This document shows, one piece after another, positions 36,766 to 47,389 of a stretch of DNA of 64,000 bases. The number at the start of each line of letters is the position of its first letter. Position 1 is the first letter of the stretch. The position numbers and the translations under genes were made by a program. Source of the stretch: Microplitis mediator (taxonomy: Eukaryota; Arthropoda; Insecta; Hymenoptera; Braconidae); NCBI RefSeq assembly GCF_029852145.1, contig NC_079978.1, positions 10,686,301 to 10,750,300 on the forward strand, written 5' to 3'. The notes under the pieces are model-generated. The model made no database searches and was not told the DNA's origin. It was given only the letters and a program-made list of their open reading frames with translations.

Positions 36766-37295
36766 TCACCACTCGTCCAAGCGATACTTGAGGATGACTG
36801 CTCGATCCCAGGTGAACTTCGGAAGCCGTTCAAGAGCCCACAATTGCTCTGAAATGGTTCTTCGACACCCCTGACAACGATGGCCCACTACCCGCTCGCG
36901 ACAGCACACCATACAGCGCCCTCGCGCTGCTAAACGCGCTCGCCCATGGGGACCATGACATATGTCCGTGTCAAAGAAGCCAACACACTCGTCACAGAAT
37001 GGCTTAATCTGCGCCGGGGGGTTTGTACATTCGCGCGCTGTGTGCCCCCAGGCAGTACAGCGAGCACAACCCTCTGGTACCGTGCGCTCAGCCCATTGTC
37101 GTCTCCACTGGGTCAGTTGTTGGCGGAACATCAGCTCAACCTCCAACTTCCATTCGGCTGTACCGGGCGTGATACTTGCTTGGAGGAACGGCTGTCGGCC
37201 GAACCTCATTATTTTTTCAGCCAGCTCTTTCTGTCGTTCCGACAGTCTCGGTACCGCAATCCCGTAATGAATTAGGTTACGGGCCGCCGCAAAGT
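36766..37295 (-). CDS. ORF3: zinc-knuckle, cysteine-rich protein downstream of pol
   Basis: About 176 codons if read from the acceptor-like TATATATTTCAG that ends at 37296; from the first ATG (37209) it is 147 residues. It contains a CCHC knuckle (CARCTAWGHTAREC), then further CX2C/CX2H-like pairs (FCDEC, CMVCC, HRCQGC) and a basic, Trp-containing tail ending LDEW. There is no signal peptide or membrane segment, so it is not an envelope protein. Its position and the splice acceptor suggest translation from a spliced RNA. The role is unknown; nucleic-acid binding is inferred from the knuckle. Confidence 0.6.
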
Positions 37296-37453
37296 CTGAA
37301 ATATATATATATCCACGTTACTCACACAGGGTCTTTAGCCCTCGAAATCCCAGAGTAAGCAATAGATCAGAAGCAAAGCGATAGAAGGACAGTGCAAGAA
37401 ATAGAGACAATAGATAGATAGGTAATCAGATAGATTAGACCATTGGAGAGTCA

Positions 37454-40400
37454 TTAGGTGACCATCAAGATAGCGTTCATAGACACTAGCGCAACCGAAT
37501 TTTCGACCGATTGAACCACATTCTCCGACCGCTTGAACAATTTCAACAACTTGATGTGACTACGACCCACGAGCTTACCATCAAGTGTTTTCAATTCAAC
37601 TATGACCGGAGTGACCACCTTATCAACCACCAATGGACCGACAAACCTTGGAGCCAACTTACCGACCACCTGATCACACTTTTTGGACAGAACCTTGTTT
37701 GGACGATAGACGAGATCACCGACTTCAAAAACCCCCACTCGGCGAGTTTTATTATAGTGTTTCGCATACCTGTCCGATGCTTGACGTATGTTTTGGTTGA
37801 CTACGTCCCTTAGTTCAACCATTCGGTCCATCCGAGCTACCCACGAAGACTGGTCCACATTATCGTTGATAGTGATGGCATCATTATCATGTCCATAGCA
37901 TCTCATTGGACACGGGTCTCGACCAAAGTTGAGAAAAGCTGGACTCACTCCCAGACTTTCGTGACTGGCCGTATTGTACGCAAACTGGAACTCGTATATA
38001 TATTTATCCCACTCCCGATGGTCGTCTTCCAAATAGCTCATGATCATGGTCTTGATATTACGGTTCACCCGTTCCACTGGGTTAGCCTGTGCATGGTATG
38101 GCGGAGTGGTCATGTGTTGTATTCCCGATTCCTCGATAACGGCTTGTACATCTCTATTCAAGTACTCACGCCCATTATCGGTCCAAAACACCTTTGGAGT
38201 ACCCCACCGGTTCAGTATGGCTTGTTTGAAGCTATTTGCGACTGTCTTACCATTGGCGGCTCTTACTGGGACACACTCAATCCAACGGGTGTACAAATCT
38301 TCGAAAATTATCAAATAAGCGAACCCAGACTTCGACCGAGTGAACGACATGGTGTCTGCAGCTACCACTTCCCATGGTTCCATTGGTGCTCGGGTTTCCA
38401 TCAAACCAAGCGGTTTTTGCTGAACTGGTTTCGACGCAATACAAGTTTCGCACTCAGACACATAATGACGTATGTCTTTAGACATCCCCGGCCAATAATA
38501 TCGCGCCTTCACACGTTCCAAGGTTTTGCGGATTCCCAGGTGACCTGATTGAGGATGGTCATGGGCCTGTTGCAATACCCACCATTTATCTTTTGGAGGT
38601 ACCACCAGTTTCCAAATCACATCATCGTTGGCAATCAGACCTTCCATTGGCGCGGGTACTTGCTTATACAACCGCCCATTATCATACCGATAGCCAGGCA
38701 CGGAATCCGAGTCACTTTCCAGCAGTTGGCATTTTTCGGTGTACCAATCATCCTCGGTGTCCTCGTTCAGCACATTTAAGTCCTCTGGTGCTTCGGTTTC
38801 ATCCTCGAAACGACGGGATAAAGCATCCGGGGCTTCATTTTCCGACCCACGGCGGTATTCGATCCGCATGTCATACTCGGATAATTCCAGAGCCCATCTG
38901 GCTAACTTTCCAGTGGGGTCCCGAGTATTCATTAACCACCGAAGACTTGAGTGGTCAGTCACCACTGTGAATGTATATCCCTCCAGATACGGACGAAACT
39001 TTCTCACTGCCCACACCACAGCAAGGCACTCTTTTTCTGTGGTGCTGTAGTTGGCTTCCGCTGGAGTTAAAGATTTACTGGCACAAGCAATTAGTCGTTC
39101 TTTGTCCTCTTCACGTTGGACCAGCACTGCACCCAATCCCGATTGACTAGCATCGGTGTACAACACGAATGGTAAAGAATAATCAGGCGTACTCAGAACC
39201 GGTGCCTCTGCCAGAGCCTGTTTCAATGCCTGAAATGACGCCTCCTCGACTTCGGTCCACTGCCACTGGAGATTTTTGCGTGTTAGCCTGAATAGGGGTC
39301 CAGCTACGCAGGCTACATTTTTGAGGTGACGATGGTACCAATTGATCATCCCGTTGAACCGACGAACTTGTTTTACGTTCTTCGGTGTCGGATAATTCAC
39401 GATGGGCTCAATTTTCTCCGGATCTGGTCTCAACCCGTCCTTGTCCAACAGGAAACCCAAAAATCGAGCCTGAGATTGGCAGAATTTACTCTTCTCGAAA
39501 TTCAGAGTAAACCCTGCCTCTCGTATCCGCTTCAGAACTTCAGCCAATACTTCCAAGTGCTTTTCAAACGTCGGAGTGATCACAATAATGTCATCCAGAT
39601 ACGCTGCAGCGTATGGTTTTAAATCTGGAGTGATTATCCGATCAATTCCCCGCTGGAAGGTCGCTGGTGCGTTGCACAAGCCCATTGGCATCCTCTTATA
39701 CTGATAGAGGCCTCTACCAGGTACCCAGAATGCTGTAAATGGCCGACATTGCTCAGTCAACAGGATCTGGTAATACGCAGAGTTCATGTCAATCGTTGAG
39801 ATGTAATGTGCTTCTCCGCAGCCATCCAATACTTCATGTATCGGAGGTGACCGATATGTATCGCGTTCAGTCACTGCATTGACATCTCTGAAGTCCACAC
39901 ACATTCTGTATTTTCCATTGGGTCTTTTTACCATCACCGGTTGACTTAGCCATTCTGACGACGCCGCTGGTTCGATGATATCCTCAATTACCATTTGGTC
40001 CACGATTTCCTGCATAGCTTCCAACACCACTGGAGATCGTCGATATACACGCTGCTTGACGGGTTTGTGCTCTTTCAGCCTGATATCATGCTCGACCAAG
40101 TGAGTCAGACCCAGCCCCGGGGTCATCAGACTCTTTTGGTGATCAATGAACTGCTGTAACTGTTTTGTTTCATTGTCAGTTAGCTCTTGCAGTGCGCAGA
40201 ATGTCTTACGACGGCTGGTCGACGTTTCCCGAGCCAATTGATGCCACTCGCCATCGCGTATGCGCCATAAATTCCGCTGTAGGTCCAACTGCATTTGGAA
40301 ATGATCGATGAAGTTCATCCCAATCAGATTCAACGATCCCAGTCTTGGTATGTAATGTATTGGAAATGTCACTTCTTCAACATTATCCAATGTCAATACC

Positions 40401-40924
40401 GGTCCAATCACACCTCCACTCTCATCGGTGGTATGATTGGCCATGCCAAATCTGGTGGGAGTCTCTTCCACCATGAATGGACACCCTGAGTCCATCAATT
40501 CTCTGGCAAAAGACCCAAATGCAGTGGTTTTAGCCCCCGTGTCGATAATAGCAATGCGAGACCTTCCCGCAACGCTTATTGAAACCATTGGTCGCGAATG
40601 CCCGGTTTTGAACCGCCAAAACCCATTGGAGACCTCTGGTTCAGCCAAATCTCGCCTCGTGTGCATCGCCAGCAAATCATCAGTCAACACATCCATTGTA
40701 GCATCTAATTCTTGAGATAGACCCGCACTGGGTGGTTGACTGATGGCGTGTACCTCGACCTGGACACAGATTCGGTGCTGTTGATGGTCTGGTTGAGGGC
40801 TTACCACGCTATGAAGACCGTCACCCTCTATTGACGGCCCGCATTGGCGTTTTTTGGCTGCACAGATCTTGGTGGGCACTGACAAGTCACCGCTGTCTTG
40901 CCTACTGTCCCACATCTTGGACAT
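37454..40924 (-). CDS. pol: Pol polyprotein (protease, RT, RNase H, integrase)
   Basis: 1156 codons from the first in-frame Met, really entered by frameshift from gag. Aspartic protease DTGA near residue 130. Reverse transcriptase from about 290 with the YLDD catalytic box near 440. RNase H with YTDAS near 590. Integrase zinc domain HDH...H...CETC near 800-840, and a DDE core with AADT, WTDNGREY and a Glu in NPVERVNR. A C-terminal GPY/F-like GKLAPRFVGPLVV region follows. All catalytic residues look present and no stop is visible. It converts element RNA to DNA and inserts it. No chromodomain or dUTPase is seen. Confidence 0.95.
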   Translation of the reverse strand: MSKMWDSRQDSGDLSVPTKICAAKKRQCGPSIEGDGLHSVVSPQPDHQQHRICVQVEVHAISQPPSAGLSQELDATMDVLTDDLLAMHTRRDLAEPEVSNGFWRFKTGHSRPMVSISVAGRSRIAIIDTGAKTTAFGSFARELMDSGCPFMVEETPTRFGMANHTTDESGGVIGPVLTLDNVEEVTFPIHYIPRLGSLNLIGMNFIDHFQMQLDLQRNLWRIRDGEWHQLARETSTSRRKTFCALQELTDNETKQLQQFIDHQKSLMTPGLGLTHLVEHDIRLKEHKPVKQRVYRRSPVVLEAMQEIVDQMVIEDIIEPAASSEWLSQPVMVKRPNGKYRMCVDFRDVNAVTERDTYRSPPIHEVLDGCGEAHYISTIDMNSAYYQILLTEQCRPFTAFWVPGRGLYQYKRMPMGLCNAPATFQRGIDRIITPDLKPYAAAYLDDIIVITPTFEKHLEVLAEVLKRIREAGFTLNFEKSKFCQSQARFLGFLLDKDGLRPDPEKIEPIVNYPTPKNVKQVRRFNGMINWYHRHLKNVACVAGPLFRLTRKNLQWQWTEVEEASFQALKQALAEAPVLSTPDYSLPFVLYTDASQSGLGAVLVQREEDKERLIACASKSLTPAEANYSTTEKECLAVVWAVRKFRPYLEGYTFTVVTDHSSLRWLMNTRDPTGKLARWALELSEYDMRIEYRRGSENEAPDALSRRFEDETEAPEDLNVLNEDTEDDWYTEKCQLLESDSDSVPGYRYDNGRLYKQVPAPMEGLIANDDVIWKLVVPPKDKWWVLQQAHDHPQSGHLGIRKTLERVKARYYWPGMSKDIRHYVSECETCIASKPVQQKPLGLMETRAPMEPWEVVAADTMSFTRSKSGFAYLIIFEDLYTRWIECVPVRAANGKTVANSFKQAILNRWGTPKVFWTDNGREYLNRDVQAVIEESGIQHMTTPPYHAQANPVERVNRNIKTMIMSYLEDDHREWDKYIYEFQFAYNTASHESLGVSPAFLNFGRDPCPMRCYGHDNDAITINDNVDQSSWVARMDRMVELRDVVNQNIRQASDRYAKHYNKTRRVGVFEVGDLVYRPNKVLSKKCDQVVGKLAPRFVGPLVVDKVVTPVIVELKTLDGKLVGRSHIKLLKLFKRSENVVQSVENSVALVSMNAILMVT

Positions 40925-43140
40925 ACATCGCGATGAGGTTCACGACAATCATAGCTCAGGTGCTGCAACGACCCACAGTTGAAACAAAATCGCGGTCGAC
41001 GGAATGATGGTGCTCGAGGATTCAAATTTCCCGGGCCCCGAGACGTCGACGGATTCCCCGGAACGTTTCCACCAGGTACCATTGGTGGATTTGGCCTCAC
41101 CGGTGGCAGGTTTGGTACTGCCGGCTTATCAGGCTTGCCTGCATTTCCCACTGGTGCCAATTCTGGGTCAGGACCGTCTTGTCTGTCCCGTTTCCTGGAC
41201 TTTCTGGGCTTTTTGGATTTTGACTTTTCCACTGGTGCTGTTTGCTTCTCAGATTCACCAGATCCGTGATCATCAACCGCGTGCATCAACCCTCGATGCT
41301 CCCGTGGTTGTTTTGGGCCATATGCATACGAGCATTCTTTCACGTATGCTTCCTCCCTTGGTGGTGGGGCACGTCGCGTTTTAGCTGCTCGCCATTTTTC
41401 TTCCAGACGAGTTGCCTCGTGTAGCAGCGACTGATAAGTATCGAATTTACCAGCCGGGCAATGGTCCCAGAACTCTGGACGAAGTCCTTGACAAGCACGA
41501 CGAACTTGTCGTGATTCCTCTGGTGGATGACGTAGTCGTGAGTATAAACTCTGTAGGCAAATTAGGTAATTTCTTGCCGACTCCTTATCGCCTTGATTGC
41601 GGGCACGAATGTCAGATTTGATTTCCCGCTGGCGTCTTCCACCAGTGAACCACGTGCGGAATTCATCTTTGAACTGTTCCCACCGTGTCCACCGTTCGAA
41701 GTTTGCTGAACACCACGTAGCAGCAACACCAGTGAACACTTCAGGCAGAACTGCCAATCGATCCTCGTGACGGATGCCAGCACTTCGCATTAGCACTGAC
41801 AACCGTCTCAGAAACTCATCACCAGTCATGGAACCATCTCCAGCAAAAGACAGCTTCCAATTGCGGGCAATTGCTCCATAATCTCGATCCCGACCATGAG
41901 ATCTTGACCTTGAACGTCGGTCGGCCCTCTGGCTGGCATATGAATCATTTGATGACCATGATGGACTACCGCTGGAGTCAGAGTCATCTCCATGGTCTGA
42001 TGGTCTCCCATGGCGCTGTTGATTGGTTGTCCCATGGCCCCGATTTGCCGCTGGTGGCCAATGTACATGCACATTAGACGCGGTGGTAGTGCATGCCGGT
42101 GGTACCATGCTCATTTGAGGCCCACACGCATTTACTGTTTGAGTATTGGCCCTCAAACCGCCCATTTGTCCCGATGTCGTATGGATGGCACTTAAATACG
42201 ACGGTATGGACGCAGCTACACAGCTGCGAATCGGTGACGACGCCCGAAATGGATCCAGCGGACGTAATGTGTTTGCTGCTGACGTGCCAGCGGTCACATT
42301 CGACAACATGGCCGTAATTCGGGTCTCAAACACCCGTAACACCTCTACGACATCCCGATGGGTCGCAAATGCATCCATTGGGGCTTGCTGCTGCACCCCT
42401 GAAGCGACAGATACTGTTGGAGTACTAGTGACCGGCACACTTGACTCCCCAGTCGTTGCAGAGACCCCGGTATGAATTCCCATGGATTGCAATCGGTCCA
42501 TAATGGCCAAATCGTCCCGTTCACGACCAACAGCTGACTCCCGCATCAGCTCATCCACCATTGGGTCCCACAAGACGTCTTTACCGTCATCACGGTCCAT
42601 TAAACGTCTGACCCGATCACGAATGACACTGTCTGTCCCATGGTGATTCAACCACCGACTGCGTAAATACTCTCGCAAAGCCGCGACATCCACGTACTCT
42701 GGGATAGTATCAGATCCTGACGGAATTTCATCTACGGCTGGGCTCCATCGGACATTGAGGGCACCCAGCGCCCTCTGGTGGTATCGATTTAATCGATTCC
42801 GAAGAACCAGTGGGGACCCAAATGTTGATAAACCAAAGCTGGCCAACAACATTTTAAGTTTTGATGGTGGTTGATCCAGCAACCACGTAAGCTCAGTCGG
42901 TGGTAATGTACTATCACTACCGTGCTCCTCGTCGTGACCCTCGTTGTCCTCTAGTGTCAACGTGTCATTGGGCCCATGATGACCTGCGGCTCGCAATTCA
43001 TCACCCAATGGTATGGTGGTTGGGGGCTGACTCGAGTTTGACTGCCCGCTTGGCGGGTCATCATTATCGCCTCCACGCATTCGTTGGCATGCCGCCAATA
43101 ACGCACTCGATTCGTCCCAAATTTCGCGCCACGACTCCAT
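40828..43140 (-). CDS. gag: Gag polyprotein
   Basis: 770 codons. An N-terminal SAP-like helix pair (LKMLLASFGLSTFGSPLVLR, about residues 92-111) may bind nucleic acid. A long Ser/Thr-rich linker and an RS-rich stretch (RRSRSRSHGRDRD) precede the retrotransposon capsid-like domain (WKLSFAGD, residues about 430-600). The nucleocapsid has one good CCHC knuckle (CFNCGSLQHLSYDC) and a degenerate second (CPRCGTVGKTAVTC, no His). The ATG at 43138-43140 lies 183 bp after the primer site. Overlaps pol by 97 bp. Confidence 0.9.
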   Translation of the reverse strand: MESWREIWDESSALLAACQRMRGGDNDDPPSGQSNSSQPPTTIPLGDELRAAGHHGPNDTLTLEDNEGHDEEHGSDSTLPPTELTWLLDQPPSKLKMLLASFGLSTFGSPLVLRNRLNRYHQRALGALNVRWSPAVDEIPSGSDTIPEYVDVAALREYLRSRWLNHHGTDSVIRDRVRRLMDRDDGKDVLWDPMVDELMRESAVGRERDDLAIMDRLQSMGIHTGVSATTGESSVPVTSTPTVSVASGVQQQAPMDAFATHRDVVEVLRVFETRITAMLSNVTAGTSAANTLRPLDPFRASSPIRSCVAASIPSYLSAIHTTSGQMGGLRANTQTVNACGPQMSMVPPACTTTASNVHVHWPPAANRGHGTTNQQRHGRPSDHGDDSDSSGSPSWSSNDSYASQRADRRSRSRSHGRDRDYGAIARNWKLSFAGDGSMTGDEFLRRLSVLMRSAGIRHEDRLAVLPEVFTGVAATWCSANFERWTRWEQFKDEFRTWFTGGRRQREIKSDIRARNQGDKESARNYLICLQSLYSRLRHPPEESRQVRRACQGLRPEFWDHCPAGKFDTYQSLLHEATRLEEKWRAAKTRRAPPPREEAYVKECSYAYGPKQPREHRGLMHAVDDHGSGESEKQTAPVEKSKSKKPRKSRKRDRQDGPDPELAPVGNAGKPDKPAVPNLPPVRPNPPMVPGGNVPGNPSTSRGPGNLNPRAPSFRRPRFCFNCGSLQHLSYDCREPHRDVCPRCGTVGKTAVTCQCPPRSVQPKNANAGRQ
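40849..40855 (-). promoter_or_regulatory. -1 ribosomal frameshift site between gag and pol
   Basis: Minus strand AAAAAAC in the gag reading CCA-AAA-AAC, 19 bp before the gag stop (40828-40830). This is the canonical X-XXY-YYZ heptamer. A -1 slip here enters the pol frame (KKRQCGPSIEG). Downstream structure was not evaluated. Confidence 0.8.
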
Positions 43141-43323
43141 TTTAAATTTTTAAATAAATAATACACGGTAAATTAATCAAATAAACACGAATTGTTAATC
43201 GCAAACAAATAAATAAATTACCCGGAAACAACAACCCGAAATCTCTTGCTGCAATCCAAATCTCCGCACCAAAACCTGAAACTTCAAAAGAAAATCGAAC
43301 CGAACGATTTCAATGGCTCCCTG

Positions 43324-43341
43324 GCCCCACGTTGGGCGCCA
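43324..43341 (-). promoter_or_regulatory. Primer binding site for tRNA-Lys
   Basis: The plus strand GCCCCACGTTGGGCGCCA equals the 3' end of insect tRNA-Lys(CTT) including CCA. The minus strand TGGCGCCCAACGTGGGGC directly follows the 5' LTR. Confidence 0.9.
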
Positions 43342-45636
43342 TATAACGTTCACTACTATTTCACACTACCCACGGCGGAGTGTGGTTAGTGTCAAATAGG
43401 CGTTATGGCCCACCGATGGTAAAAACTGAAAATAAAAATAGATAAACAGAAAACAAAACCAAAAATGTCCTTTGGAACTGCCCACAACCCCAATGGACAC
43501 TCAGCTCTCCTCAGGCTGGGTTAGAAAACCTAGTTGGGCGCCAGCTCGTGTACCCCACGAACGAAATAACAAATAAACAATAAAGAAATAAATGAAAATG
43601 AAAAATGAAATAATAAAATAAAATCAGAGAGCAGTATTCAGGTATTGGAAGAGGAAAAGCAAGAAAGAGATAGATGCAAGAAATAAATAATAATAATATT
43701 TAATTAAATCCCGGGTTGGTAGCCATTTACCCGATATAATTCAACTTATAATGTTTCATCGATATTCAGATAATAAACAATAATAATAATAAAAATAATA
43801 TTCACTTCACAATATAAACGTTGACTAATCGTCAAATAACGCAAAAACAATAATATAATTCCTTTGGGGTATCGCTCGCACGTGATAAATAATAAATATA
43901 AATATTTATAATTAATAATTGTTACGCGCACACATACAAATTTCTCAATTATTTAATTATATAATTCGCAAAATAATAATAAGCACTCAATTACGTATAA
44001 CTATAATATTGTTAAATAGTTATACCAAATAATCACCCAATGATGAAAATAATAATTATGTGAATAATTACAACTAATATTTAATTATTCACCGCAAATT
44101 TAATCCCAAAACCCATTGGTGATATTCAATGATTGTATATAAATTCCAATTGGTAACTTTTGATCACAACAAACAAATGGGTATATTTTTACCGCAAATA
44201 ATAAATAATGTAAATTATAATCACTGTAAAATAATACATGGGGTTCAAATAATAATTACTTAAGGATAAATATCCACCAACAAAATAAATACTTCCCCAC
44301 ACTCTTCAAACTAATGATTATAAAATATAAATAATAATTATAAATGATACCAATTATTTACCGTAACAATACACGGTCGCCAATAATTAATAGAAATAAA
44401 ATAATAATAATAGGTAGTATTAATTATTTACCGTGAACAATACACGGTCACCAATAATTAATACAAATAAAATAATAAGGATAACTGGTATTAATTATTT
44501 ACCGACAATAATATGCGGTCACCAATAATTAATACAAATACGAAATAATACCAAGAAATATATTAATAATTATTTACCGTTGAACACATATACGGTCACC
44601 AATAATTATTAATATAAAAAATCATAAATTTACCTCCCAATTCTTTGAATTTAAAATTCATTTGCCGAGACAAAGAATTACGCACTATCTGTATATATAT
44701 ATATGGTCCGCTCTCTCTCACTCACACGTGAGGTATGTAATAATAATGGCCACCAACGCGGGACAAATTACACGCCAATGAATGATACTCAAAGGTACTT
44801 ACAGTCATCATTGTAGTATAATATTTTAATTGGCTCCATTGGTGTATTTAACAGCAATATCAATTACGGCCAACAATTTCAATCAATATATATATATGCC
44901 AAATGCCAATAGTTGCCCAACTATGCAAAATAGATCAAATGGCGTCTTAATAAATTTCTTTCGGCAACAATAACAACACACCTTGCTCTCTCAATGGACT
45001 ATCCACGTCTGGCCATGGCAGCACGTGAGTCCCATGCCGGCACCTCGGCCGGCGCCATCTTGTAATGGTTTCTCTTTTCAACCAATGGAGCACTATTTCT
45101 GTCGCATGTTAATTCACTCATTGACATCAACATGATGCAATGACTGTTTTGGCATGTAATTTGTCCACTCTCGGCATTAAATGGCCATTCTTTTTCCCAA
45201 AAATAATTAATAAGATACTTTTATACCTAAATATTCCCGTAGTTTAGGTATAATGCCCGTAAATTTATTTAAATTAAATAAATTCCCCGAGGCCAACTGT
45301 TGCATTGCCGCGCATGCGCCAACCAACCAACATAATAATAATAATAATCAAATAATTAAATTAAATAAATGCGTAATTAATTATCCCGGCGGCTGTAAAA
45401 TCCATTGGCAAGTTTATAAAATACAGTAATTTTTACTGATATCGCCGCAATTTGTATCTAGTAAATTAAACAATTAATAATAACACAGTGAATAAAATAA
45501 GATAATACATAAGATAATAATAATAATAGTATGATAATAATAATAATGGATGAGACGTGCTGAGCAGCGTGTGCTGCCATCTGTTGCCCTTCTCCGACCT
45601 AATGCGAAGATGCCGCGATATTTAAATATCGTGACA
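43342..45636 (-). repeat. 5' LTR of the Gypsy-type element
   Basis: 2295 bp, same length as the other LTR and no difference seen by eye. Followed on the plus strand by AATT (45637-45640). Confidence 0.95.
44352..44622. repeat. Four tandem repeats inside the 5' LTR
   Basis: Same four-unit array as in the other LTR, lying upstream of the expected transcription start. Confidence 0.75.
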
Positions 45637-45640
45637 AATT

Positions 45641-47389
45641 AAAAGATCAAATTATCGAGGGCAAACAAAAAAACGTCGTCGTTTTATTGTAAGCGTCAAA
45701 AAAAACGTCGGCTGTAAATTGTACTAGTCTTTCACTTTTAAATTTTTGTTTTTTCACTTTTTCTTGTCCACGCCAATAAATGAGCAATCTAGCTTTGAAA
45801 TACCCGGGATTTCGAAACGACGAACGTCATTTATGCAAAAAAATTGGAACATCAAATTATCAATGGCAAAAAAAAAACGTCGTCGTTTTGTTGTAAGCGT
45901 CAAAAAATACGTCGGCAGAAAATTTTACTAGCCTCTCATATGTAAAATTTTTGTTTTTTTTCTTTGTCTTATTCTTCCCAATGAATTTGTAATCTTCTTT
46001 TGAGATACGCGGAATTTTCAATATCGGGAACTTATTAATTAATTCAGAAAAATTAAAAGATCAAATTATCGAGGGCAAACAAAAAAACGTCGTCGTTTTA
46101 TTGTAAGCGTCAAAAAAAACGTCGGCAGAAAATTTTACTAGCCTATCATATGTAAAATTTTTGTTTTTTTTCTTTGTCTCATTCTTGCCAATAAATTTGT
46201 AATCTTCTTTTGAGATACGCGGAATTTTCAATATCGGGAACTTATTAATTAATTCAAAAAAATTAAAAGATTAAATTATCGAGGGCAAACAAAAAAACGT
46301 CGTCGTTTTATTGTAAGCGTCAAAAAAAACGTCGGCAGAAAATTGTACTAGTCTTTCGCTTTTAAATTTTTGTTTTTTCACTTTTTCTTGTCCACGCCAA
46401 TAAATGAGCAATCTAGCTTTGAAATACCCGGGATTTCGAAACGACGAACGTCATTTATGCAAAAAAATTGGAACATCAAATTATCAATGGCAAAAAAAAA
46501 ACGTCATCGTTTTGTTGTAAGCGTCGAAAAAAACGTCGGCTAAAAATTGTACTAGCCTATCATATGTAAAATTTTTGTTTTTTTTCTTTAACTTATTCTT
46601 GCCAATAAATTTGTAATCTTCTTTTGAGATACGCGGAATTTTCAATATCAGGAACTTATTAATCAATTCAAAAAAATTAAAAGATCAAATTATCGAGGGC
46701 AAGAAAAAAACGTCGTCGTTTTATTGTAAGCGTCAAAAAAAACGTCGGCTGGAAATTGTACTAGTCTTTCGCTTTTAAATTTTTGTTTTTTCACTTTTTC
46801 TTGTCCACGCCAATAAATGAGCAATCTAGCTTTGAAATACCCGGGATTTCGAAACGACGAACGTCATTTATGCAAAAAAATTGGAACATCAAATTATCAA
46901 TGGCAAAAAAAAAACGTCGTCGTTTTGTTGTAAGCGTCGAAAAAAACGTCGGCTAAAAATTGTACTAGCCTATCATATGTAGAATTTTTGTTTTTTTTCT
47001 TTAACTTATTCTTGCCAATACATTTGTAATCTTCTTTTGAGATACGCGGAATTTTCAATATCGGGAACTTATTAATTAATTCAGAAAAATTAAAAGATCA
47101 AATTATCGAGGGCAAACAAAAAAACGTCGTCGTTTTATTGTAAGCGTCAAAAAAAACGTCGGCTGAAAATTGTACTAGTCTTTCACTTTTAAATTTTTGT
47201 TTTTTCACTTTTTCTTGTCCACGCCAATAAATGAGCAATCTAGCTTTGAAATACCCGGGATTTCGAAACGACGAACGTCATTTATGCAAAAAAATTGGAA
47301 CATCAAATTATCAATGGCAAAAAAAAAACGTCGTCGTTTTGTTGTAAGCGTCAACAAAAACGTCGGCAGAAAATTTTACTAGCCTCTCA
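45641..47389 (+). repeat. Element C left-arm array, part 2
   Basis: About nine units. The first 840 bp (45637-46480) repeats 32998-33840 with the same private variants (CCCAATGAATTTG, AAAAAATACGTCGGC, AGATTAAATTATC). The next 600 bp repeats 32395-32997. So the array has a higher-order structure. Confidence 0.85.

Larger units (their letters stand above)
34040..45636 (-). mobile_element. Complete Gypsy-type (Metaviridae) LTR retrotransposon
   Basis: 11,597 bp on the minus strand: two 2295-bp LTRs, a tRNA-Lys primer site, gag, pol in the -1 frame with protease-RT-RNaseH-integrase order, a third zinc-rich frame, and a purine tract. Flanked by AATT. I found no difference between the LTRs when scanning by eye, so insertion is recent. 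Integrase downstream of RNase H identifies Gypsy rather than Copia. It may still be competent to move, since gag and pol have no visible break. Confidence 0.95.

Noticed and set aside
37511..43145. Plus-strand frames of up to 219 codons across gag-pol
   Set aside because: They lie antisense to the intact gag and pol coding sequence and show no domain; shadows of the real genes.
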